DNA from: JAKFWF01 sp031429105 | GTDB taxonomy: Bacteria > Pseudomonadota > Alphaproteobacteria > Rhizobiales > Hyphomicrobiaceae | Direction: 5' to 3' | Length of the DNA: 41,448 nucleotides | Assembly: GCA_031429105.1 (NCBI GenBank) | Contig: JANOYV010000133.1 | Location: 1 to 41,448 of the forward strand | In this document: one piece after another, positions 35,143-41,448 of the stretch | Layout: each line of letters starts with the position of its first letter | How positions within the stretch are numbered: the first letter of the stretch is position 1 | Position numbers and translations under genes: made by a program | The notes under the pieces: model-generated | The model's database searches: none | Seen by the model: the letters and a program-made list of their open reading frames with translations, nothing else | What the model was told of the DNA's origin: nothing

Positions 35143-37338
35143 ATGAGCACGGCCAAATCCAGGACCAAAGTAACGGCCAAGCGGGGCGCTGTGCTGCCGC
35201 CGATCGCGGTGCCACAGGGACCGGACCGCTTCTACAATCGCGAGTTGTCGTGGCTACAATTCAACCGCCGCGTACTGGAAGAGGCCATGAACCAGCGTCA
35301 TCCGCTACTGGAACGGCTGCGCTTTCTGTCGATCTCCGCAGCCAACCTAGACGAGTTTTACATGGTACGTGCAGCCGGCCTTTATGGTCAGGTGGCCGCC
35401 GGCGTTGCGACATTGAGCAACGATGGCAAGTCAGCGGCGGCACAGCTCATCGATATTAACAGGTTTGCCGCCAGTCTGGTTGCTGACAAGCAGCGATGCT
35501 GGAACGGCCTGAAGGCTGAACTGCACGATGTCGGGCTCCACATCGTCGGCGCGACTGAACTTTCGGCCACTGACATGGTCTGGCTCGAAGCTGAGTTCAT
35601 GAGCCATGTGTTCCCGATCCTGACCCCCATGAACGTCGATCCTGCGCACCCATTCCCTTTCATTCAGAACAAAGGGCTGACGCTCGCCATCGAAATGGCC
35701 AACCGCGACAACAAAGCCATGAGTGGATTGATCCCCATTCCGGCCCAGGTAGACCGGTTTATTCGTCTGCCGGCCGATGCTGATCGACCCAAGCTGATCC
35801 GTTTCATTCGCATGGAAACCGTGATCGGCCTGTTCATTTCGGAGCTCTATCCAAACTTCGAGATCAAAGCACAAGGCGCATTTCGCGTGCTGCGCGATAG
35901 CGACGTGGAGTTCCAGGAAGAAGCCGAAGACCTGACGCGCGCATACGAAACCCAGCTCAAGCGGCGCCGACGCGGCACCGTGATCCGGCTCGAAATCGAC
36001 GCCGCCATGCCGGACCATCTGCGCCGGTTTGTGATTGACGAGCTTGAGGTCAAGGATGAATCGCTGTTCGTCAAGCAAGGGCTATTGGGCCTCTCCGACA
36101 CGACGCAGCTGATCGTGAACGACCGGCCCGACCTGCTGTTCAAACCGTTCCATCCGCGCTTTCCAGAACGCATCCGCGAATTCAACGGCGATGTCTTCGC
36201 CGCTATCCGGGCGAAGGACTTGATCGTTCATCACCCCTACGAATCCTTCGATGTGGTGCTGCAGTACCTGCGTCAAGCAGTCGCCGACCCCAACGTAATG
36301 GCGATCAAGTGGACGCTCTACCGCACGTCGCGCGAGAACAGCCCGATCGTAGCGGCCCTCAAGGAAGCTGCCGATATGGGCAAATCCGTGACGGCGGTCG
36401 TTGAACTGAAAGCACGTTTTGATGAGACGACGAACATCAACCTTGCCCGCGACATGGAAAAAGTAGGCGTGCATGTCGTGTACGGATTCATCGAGCTCAA
36501 AACCCACGCTAAACTTGGCATGGTGGTACGCAAGGAAGGCACAAACATCGCGACTTACTGCCACATCGGCACCGGCAACTATCATCCTCAAACGGCACGC
36601 ATTTATACAGATCTATCGTTCTTCACCGCCGACCCTGCAGTGGGTCGAGATGTGGCCCGTATCTTCAATTTTGTCACCGGCTATGGCGAACCTTCTGAAT
36701 TGGAAGCGATTGCTGCAAGCCCCCACGGCATCCGCAAACGGATTTTGCAACATATCGATGATGAGATCGCGCATGCAAAGGCCGGACGCCCAGGCGCGAT
36801 TTGGGCCAAGATGAACGCGCTCGTCGACACACAGATCATCGAACGACTTTACGCTGCGAGCGAGGCCGGCGTCGAAATCGACCTGATTGTGCGCGGCATC
36901 TGCTGCCTACGCCCCGGAATTCCCGGCCTATCCGAGAATATCCGCGTGAAAAGCGTAATCGGCCGGTTCCTTGAACACGCACGAATCTACTGTTTTGGGC
37001 AAGGCGAGGGCCTGCCGTCACCAAAAGCTGCCGTATACATTAGTTCTGCGGATATGATGCCTCGAAACCTCGACCGGCGGGTGGAAGCCATGGTACCCAT
37101 CCGCAACCCAACCGTATTGGCCCAAGTGCTTGATCAGATCATGGTCGCCAACCTGAAGGACAATCAGCAAAGCTGGCTGGTCGCCAGCGACGGATCATCG
37201 GAGCGTATCGTCCCTAGTGACGCAGAGGAGCCGTTCAACGCGCATCAATATTTCATGACCAACCCCAGCCTATCCGGTCGTGGTCAAGCACTGAAAGACC
37301 ATATGCCGCCGCGCTTTGAATTGGCAAAAGACGAATAA
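35143..37338 (+). CDS. ppk: Polyphosphate kinase 1
   Basis: PPK1 polymerises the terminal phosphate of ATP into polyphosphate through a phosphohistidine. This 731-residue protein has the N-domain RFYNRELSWLQFNRRVLEEA and the head domain with HPFPFIQNKG. The two phospholipase-D-like catalytic domains carry IKWTLYRTSRENSPIVAAL, THAKLGMVVRKEG, the active His in GTGNYHPQTARIYTD and RGICCLRPGIPG. A GGGAGA ribosome-binding site lies six bases before ATG. ppx starts 18 bases downstream, so synthesis and breakdown of polyphosphate are co-expressed. Length is normal for PPK1. Confidence 0.97.
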   Translation: MSTAKSRTKVTAKRGAVLPPIAVPQGPDRFYNRELSWLQFNRRVLEEAMNQRHPLLERLRFLSISAANLDEFYMVRAAGLYGQVAAGVATLSNDGKSAAAQLIDINRFAASLVADKQRCWNGLKAELHDVGLHIVGATELSATDMVWLEAEFMSHVFPILTPMNVDPAHPFPFIQNKGLTLAIEMANRDNKAMSGLIPIPAQVDRFIRLPADADRPKLIRFIRMETVIGLFISELYPNFEIKAQGAFRVLRDSDVEFQEEAEDLTRAYETQLKRRRRGTVIRLEIDAAMPDHLRRFVIDELEVKDESLFVKQGLLGLSDTTQLIVNDRPDLLFKPFHPRFPERIREFNGDVFAAIRAKDLIVHHPYESFDVVLQYLRQAVADPNVMAIKWTLYRTSRENSPIVAALKEAADMGKSVTAVVELKARFDETTNINLARDMEKVGVHVVYGFIELKTHAKLGMVVRKEGTNIATYCHIGTGNYHPQTARIYTDLSFFTADPAVGRDVARIFNFVTGYGEPSELEAIAASPHGIRKRILQHIDDEIAHAKAGRPGAIWAKMNALVDTQIIERLYAASEAGVEIDLIVRGICCLRPGIPGLSENIRVKSVIGRFLEHARIYCFGQGEGLPSPKAAVYISSADMMPRNLDRRVEAMVPIRNPTVLAQVLDQIMVANLKDNQQSWLVASDGSSERIVPSDAEEPFNAHQYFMTNPSLSGRGQALKDHMPPRFELAKDE

Positions 37339-37355
37339 TCCACCAGAGAGTTTGT

Positions 37356-38885
37356 GTGAACGATCACGTGCAAACAGCGAGCGATCGCGGACGGTTCAGC
37401 GATCTGGAGCCGCTTGGTGTCATCGACATCGGCTCAAACTCGGTGCGCCTCGTCGTGTACGAAGGTGCCGTGCGGGCGCCAACGCCGCTGTTCAACGAGA
37501 AGGTCCTGTGCGGACTGGGCCGCTCGGTTGCAACTACAGGTCGGCTTGGCGATGAAGCGATTGAACGCGCACTCGCGGCGCTGACGCGGTTTCGCGCCGT
37601 CGCCCGTATCCTGCGCGTCAAGCACTTGCGCGCCATCGCGACCGCAGCCGTCCGCGATGCCGTTGATGGACCAGCCTTCATCGCGCGCGGCGAGAAAGCA
37701 TGCGGCGTGCCGATCCAGATCCTCTCCGGCGAACGCGAGGCCGAACTTGCCGCCCACGGCATCCGCATGGGTTTTGCCGATGCCGATGGGATCGCTGGCG
37801 ATCTGGGTGGCGGCAGCCTCGAACTCGTGGACTTGGTGGGCGACGCGCTTAAGGACGCGACGACGCTGCCGCTTGGTGGCCTTCGCTTGATCGACACAAC
37901 CGGCAACAAAATCGACAAGGCGCTGGAAGTCACCGACCAGCAGATCCAGAAGGTGAATTGGTTGACGCGGGGGCGCGGTCGCACCTTTTACGCAGTCGGT
38001 GGTTCGTGGCGCGCACTGGCCAAACTGCACATGGATATGACGGATTATCCGTTGCGGGTGATGCACGGCTATGCGTTGCCGACGAGAGAAGCCATCGACT
38101 TCTGCGAAATGGTGCGCAAGGGGCGTAAGTTTCCCGGCCTTGAGGAAATCTCGAAAGCGCGCCGCGAGACCCTGCCCTATGGCGCGCTTGTAATGGAACG
38201 CGTGCTGAAGCGCATGGAGCCGAAGGCTGTCATGTTCTCCGTATTCGGTATCCGCGAGGGGCTTTTATTCAGCGTCCTTTCGGCGCACGAAAAGGCGAAG
38301 GACCCAATGCTGAGTTTCTGCGAGGACTACGCTCGGCTACGGTCTCGGTCCGTCACGCACGCCCACGAGCTGTGCAAATGGACGGATGCGATCTTCACTG
38401 AGCCTGGCCCCAAGGAAACACTGGAAGAACGCCGCTTGCGGCATGCAGCATGCCTGCTATCGGATATCGGCTGGCGTGCGCATCCCGACTATCGGGGCGA
38501 GCAGAGCCTGAATGTGATCGCCCATGCAGCCCTTGTCGGAGTCGATCATCCCGGTCGCCTGTTCCTGGCGCTGGCCATCTTCTTCCGCCATGTCGGCCCG
38601 GGTGACAAAGTAACCGACCAGTTCTCCGCTCGGCTACAAAGAGTGATAGACAGGCGGGCCCTTAAACGAGCACGAATCATTGGTGCTGCGGTGCGCGCTG
38701 CCCATATGATCTCAATCGGCATGCCTGGCATCATCGATGAAACCGAGCTCAACTATGATCGTGGCCGCCTCGTTCTGACCATCCCACAGGCCTACGCCGC
38801 GATGGACGGGGAGCGATTAGCGCGGCGTTTTGAGACCCTCGGCACCCTTATTGAAAAGCCAACCGAAATCCGCATCAAAGCCTAA
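37356..38885 (+). CDS. ppx: Exopolyphosphatase (Ppx/GppA family)
   Basis: Ppx removes terminal phosphates from polyphosphate; some members also hydrolyse pppGpp. This 509-residue protein has the ASKHA phosphate-binding loops VIDIGSNSVRLVVYEG and GDLGGGSLELVDL, and a C-terminal HD-like helical extension (around AHAALVGVDHPGRLFLALAIFFRH). The catalytic Glu region is ILSGEREAELAAHGIR. Start is GTG at 37356 with GAGAG upstream. It directly follows ppk. Confidence 0.94.
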   Translation: MNDHVQTASDRGRFSDLEPLGVIDIGSNSVRLVVYEGAVRAPTPLFNEKVLCGLGRSVATTGRLGDEAIERALAALTRFRAVARILRVKHLRAIATAAVRDAVDGPAFIARGEKACGVPIQILSGEREAELAAHGIRMGFADADGIAGDLGGGSLELVDLVGDALKDATTLPLGGLRLIDTTGNKIDKALEVTDQQIQKVNWLTRGRGRTFYAVGGSWRALAKLHMDMTDYPLRVMHGYALPTREAIDFCEMVRKGRKFPGLEEISKARRETLPYGALVMERVLKRMEPKAVMFSVFGIREGLLFSVLSAHEKAKDPMLSFCEDYARLRSRSVTHAHELCKWTDAIFTEPGPKETLEERRLRHAACLLSDIGWRAHPDYRGEQSLNVIAHAALVGVDHPGRLFLALAIFFRHVGPGDKVTDQFSARLQRVIDRRALKRARIIGAAVRAAHMISIGMPGIIDETELNYDRGRLVLTIPQAYAAMDGERLARRFETLGTLIEKPTEIRIKA

Positions 38886-38945
38886 TGTGCTACGTAATTG
38901 ACCTCTGTTTGGGTCGAAGGCCCGGGTTTGAGAGAAGCAGGCGAA

Positions 38946-39848
38946 ATGGCGGACGATCCCTACAGTCTATTGGGCGTGGCACGAACGGCCTCGCAGGATG
39001 AAATCTCGCGCGCATTCCGCAAGCTTGCCAAGGAGTTGCATCCAGACGTCAATCCCAACAACAAGACCGCGACCGAGCGCTTCAAGAAGGTATCTGCTGC
39101 CAACGAGTTGCTGAGCGATGCCGATAAACGGCGCAGATTCGATCGCGGTGAAATCGATGCCGCTGGCGAGCCGCGCCGCGGATACCAGACCCATGGTGCG
39201 CCCTATGGTGCGAGCGCTCGCCGCCCAAGTGGTCCCGGTGGGCCGGGCGATGACTATGGTATTGGAGATATCTTCGATGGCATGTTCGGCTCTCGCAGCC
39301 GAGGGCCAACAGCGATGCGCGGCCAGGATTTGCGTTACACACTGGAAATCGATCTACTTGAGGCCGTCACCGGCACGAAAAAACGCGTGACCCTGCCGGA
39401 TGGCGGCGTGCTCGATCTATCGGTGCCCGAAGGCGTGGAAGATGGCCAAGTGCTGCGCCTCAAGGGCAAGGGCGCGGGTGCCATGCGCGGGATCGAGCCC
39501 GGTGACGCGCTGGTCGAAATACGCGTGCGAGCGCACGCCGATTTCAAACGGGTGGCAGATGATCTGGTCATGGAGCTGCAGATCAGCCTTGATGAAGCCG
39601 TGCTCGGAGCAAAGATTGAAGTCGCAACCGCGACGGGCCGCGTACAGTTGACGGTGCCGAAGGGCACAAGCTCGGGCCGGGTGTTCCGGCTCAAGGGCAA
39701 AGGCGTTACCAATCGTGCGACCGGCAACGTCGGTGATCAACTCGTGACAGTCCGCATCGTACTGCCCGAAAAAATCGACGACGGGCTCGCGTATTTCCTA
39801 TCCGAATGGCGCGAAAAGAACGGGTATGATCCAAGGAAGAAGGGGTAG
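38946..39848 (+). CDS. DnaJ/CbpA-type co-chaperone (no zinc finger)
   Basis: This 300-residue protein has a J domain (residues 1-70) with the HPD motif in LHPDVNP, which stimulates DnaK ATPase. A Gly/Pro-rich linker follows (about 75-110), then two beta-barrel substrate-binding domains starting with GQDLRYTLEIDLLEAVTG and VPEGVEDGQVLRLKGKGAG. There is no zinc-finger Cys cluster, so it is class II (CbpA-like), not the canonical DnaJ. ATG 38946 has an AGGCGAA stretch upstream; the frame opens 16 codons earlier without family similarity. It is 60 bases after ppx, same strand, and is followed by a hairpin. Confidence 0.93.
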   Translation: MADDPYSLLGVARTASQDEISRAFRKLAKELHPDVNPNNKTATERFKKVSAANELLSDADKRRRFDRGEIDAAGEPRRGYQTHGAPYGASARRPSGPGGPGDDYGIGDIFDGMFGSRSRGPTAMRGQDLRYTLEIDLLEAVTGTKKRVTLPDGGVLDLSVPEGVEDGQVLRLKGKGAGAMRGIEPGDALVEIRVRAHADFKRVADDLVMELQISLDEAVLGAKIEVATATGRVQLTVPKGTSSGRVFRLKGKGVTNRATGNVGDQLVTVRIVLPEKIDDGLAYFLSEWREKNGYDPRKKG

Positions 39849-39849
39849 C

Positions 39850-39876
39850 GGTGCGAGGAGCAAACTAGCTCGCACC
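39850..39876. terminator. Possible bidirectional hairpin between convergent genes
   Basis: GGTGCGAG pairs perfectly with CTCGCACC across an 11-base loop, immediately after the dnaJ-like stop and 22 bases before the convergent acyl-CoA dehydrogenase stop. No T-run on either side, so intrinsic termination is uncertain. Confidence 0.45.
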
Positions 39877-39897
39877 ATCCCATCATGCCACCTGCCT

Positions 39898-41043
39898 TCA
39901 GTTCATCAATCCGCCCATCGCGGCCAGTCGGGTAAGGTGATAATCGGTGTCGCCGAACATGCGGTCGATCATGGTCATGCGTTTGAATAGGTGACCGACG
40001 CTGTATTCCATCGTCATGCCAATGCCGCCGTGCAGTTGCACAGCCTCGTGACTGATGTGGCGACCTGACTTGCCGATCTGCACCTTGGCAGCCGACATCG
40101 CGCGCGCGCGCTCCTTGGCGTCTGCTTCACCGGCCATCATGGTTGCGAACAACGCCATGCTGCGGGCTTGCTCAAGCGCGACGAACATATCGGCAGCGCG
40201 ATGCTGCACGGCCTGGAACGAACCTATCGTCACGCCAAACTGCTTGCGGGTTTTCAGATAGTCGAGCGTAACGGTGTGCATCATCGACATGACGCCGATG
40301 GCGTCAGCACACTGCGCGGCAATGGCTTCGTCTACGACTCGCTCGACTAAGGCCAAGCCGCCGACCGGATCGCCGATCACGTTCGCTGCGTCGATCTTGA
40401 CGCCAGCGAGCGTGATCTGTGCCGCGCGTTGCCCGTCCTGATTGGGATAGCCACGCCGCGAAACGCCGACTGCCTTCGCATCGACGAGGAACACGCCGAT
40501 GCCGGATTTGTCGCGTTGGCCGCCAGCGGTGCGCGCGGTGACGAATATGTGGTCGGCGCTATCGCCACCCAGCACCACACCCTTTTCGCCATCGAGAACC
40601 CAGCCCGCTCCATCCTTGCGTGCCGTGGTTGCGACATCGGCCAAGTTGTAGCGCGCCTGCTTTTCCAGCGTGCCGAGCGCTAATTTGACTTCGCCAGCGG
40701 CAATGCCTGGAATGAGCCGTGCGCGCTGCTCAGCCGATGCACCGCGCCGAATAATGCCGCCACCGAGTACGACGGTTGCCAAATAGGGCTCAAGCGCCAT
40801 GGCACCGCCTAGTGCTTCCATGACCAGCATGGTCTCAACCGGGCCACCGCCGATACCGCCATCCGCCTCGGCAAATGGAAGCGCTAGGATCCCCAGCTCG
40901 GCATACTTGGCCCATAGCGCGTCGCTGTAGCCGTGTGTCGACGCAGCATAGACCTTGCGCTTGGCGAAGTCGTACTCGTCAACCATCAGCCGGTCGATGC
41001 TGTCTTTCAACAGCCGTTGCTCGTCGCTCAGATCAAAGTCCAT
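39898..41043 (-). CDS. Acyl-CoA dehydrogenase, PimD-like small subunit
   Basis: This FAD enzyme of 381 residues introduces the alpha-beta double bond into acyl-CoA. It begins MDFDLSDEQRLLKDSIDRLM and shows LFRMT-type C-terminal helices, with QLHGGIGMTMEYSVGHLFKR near the end. It resembles the small subunit of pimeloyl-CoA dehydrogenases (PimD), which work with a second acyl-CoA dehydrogenase subunit. Just upstream on the same strand, 27 bases away, is such a partner, partial at the window edge. The substrate is probably a medium-chain or dicarboxylic acyl-CoA; this is inference from family and pairing. Confidence 0.93.
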   Translation of the reverse strand: MDFDLSDEQRLLKDSIDRLMVDEYDFAKRKVYAASTHGYSDALWAKYAELGILALPFAEADGGIGGGPVETMLVMEALGGAMALEPYLATVVLGGGIIRRGASAEQRARLIPGIAAGEVKLALGTLEKQARYNLADVATTARKDGAGWVLDGEKGVVLGGDSADHIFVTARTAGGQRDKSGIGVFLVDAKAVGVSRRGYPNQDGQRAAQITLAGVKIDAANVIGDPVGGLALVERVVDEAIAAQCADAIGVMSMMHTVTLDYLKTRKQFGVTIGSFQAVQHRAADMFVALEQARSMALFATMMAGEADAKERARAMSAAKVQIGKSGRHISHEAVQLHGGIGMTMEYSVGHLFKRMTMIDRMFGDTDYHLTRLAAMGGLMN

Positions 41044-41070
41044 CTTGCTTCCCTTGGAATTTTTGTTGGC

Positions 41071-41448
41071 TCAAAGACCCAGCACGGCTTTAGCGATGAT
41101 GTTGCGTTGGATTTCGTTGGAGCCACCGTAGATCGAAATCTTGCGCCAATTGAAGTAGGCCGGCCCAATGCCGCCTGCGTAGTCCGGCGCTACCGGCATC
41201 TGGTTCGAGCCATCCATGTCGTCTGATGCAAAGGGCGCGGCATATGGTCCGATGATATCCATCAGCAATTCAGTAGTCGCCTGCTGGATTTCCGAGCCCT
41301 TGATCTTCAATACGGAAGACGCTGGATCTGGCTTGCCGGTGCCGCGATTGCGCTCGGCCGCGACCACACGCAGCTGGGTAATCTCCAGCGCTTTCAACTC
41401 AATCTCGACAGCAGCTAATTTCTCGGCAAAGCGCGGGTTCTCGATGAT
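41071..41448 (-). CDS. Acyl-CoA dehydrogenase, PimC-like large subunit (C-terminal part)
   Basis: The frame is open to the window edge, so only the last 125 residues are present. The visible part contains KALEITQLRVVAAERNRG and the flavin-binding C-terminal motif SIYGGSNEIQRNIIAKAVLG, which closes acyl-CoA dehydrogenases. It precedes the PimD-like gene in transcription order, so the two probably encode partner subunits of one dehydrogenase. Confidence 0.9.
   Translation of the reverse strand: MIENPRFAEKLAAVEIELKALEITQLRVVAAERNRGTGKPDPASSVLKIKGSEIQQATTELLMDIIGPYAAPFASDDMDGSNQMPVAPDYAGGIGPAYFNWRKISIYGGSNEIQRNIIAKAVLGL

Noticed and set aside
1..41448. CRISPR array, prophage, transposase or tRNA
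   Set aside because: No regularly spaced repeats, no integrase or transposase frame and no cloverleaf sequence were seen anywhere in the window.

Overview
The window looks like chromosomal DNA of an alphaproteobacterium. The clearest marker is gcrA, a cell-cycle regulator confined to that class. It is supported by hdaA (the short DnaA-like protein), a Zur-type Fur protein with the alphaproteobacterial signature, and the order infC-rpmI-rplT-pheS. GC content is moderately high, and GTG and TTG starts are common (a TPR-glycosyltransferase, glpD, hdaA, ppx). I cannot fix the order; Hyphomicrobiales or a related lineage is my best guess from gene order. I see no rRNA, tRNA, CRISPR array, integrase or transposase.

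Layout. 1-2939 is the N-terminal part of a very large unrecognised membrane/coiled-coil protein (minus strand, truncated by the window edge) with a duplicated C-terminal domain. 3112-6159 holds a degenerate thiolase, divergent zur, and ispG, which overlaps zur. 6160-6830 is an A+T-richer gap with a palindrome, a minus-strand terminator and a doubtful small gene. 6831-7767 holds a NIPSNAP protein and a secreted FKBP. 7929-10549 is the translation block infC-rpmI-rplT-pheS; infC appears to start with AUC, a composite inverted-repeat element sits between rplT and pheS, and pheT is not next to pheS. 10646-14659 holds a four-helix membrane protein, a secreted cysteine-rich protein, ppk2 and a Hint-domain protein ended by a strong terminator. 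14853-17921 is a 1022-residue TPR protein fused to a DXD glycosyltransferase. 18025-23506 holds gcrA, a RidA protein, an MFS transporter, glpD and a TPR lipoprotein. 23700-26434 is a compact unit of M17 aminopeptidase, SH3-NlpC/P60 peptidase and a membrane zinc-ribbon protein. 26416-28586 holds an unknown protein, a LysE exporter and a glyoxalase-like protein. 28820-32461 pairs a 3-hydroxyacyl-CoA dehydrogenase with an NDP-forming acyl-CoA synthetase. 32643-38885 is a same-strand run: CDP-alcohol phosphatidyltransferase, PerM-type permease, hdaA, ppk1, ppx. 38946-41448 holds a DnaJ-type chaperone and, converging on it, two acyl-CoA dehydrogenase subunits, the second cut by the window edge.

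Themes. Several loci serve acyl-CoA metabolism (thiolase, dehydrogenase plus ligase, paired acyl-CoA dehydrogenases), probably fatty or dicarboxylic acid degradation. Polyphosphate turnover is covered by both kinase families plus ppx. The aminopeptidase-NlpC/P60 pair suggests breakdown of cell-wall peptides. Most genes are ordinary housekeeping genes. The least explained parts are the large protein at 1-2939, the Hint and TPR-glycosyltransferase neighbours, the secreted CC/CxxC protein, the element in front of pheS, and the small locus near 6.4-6.7 kb.
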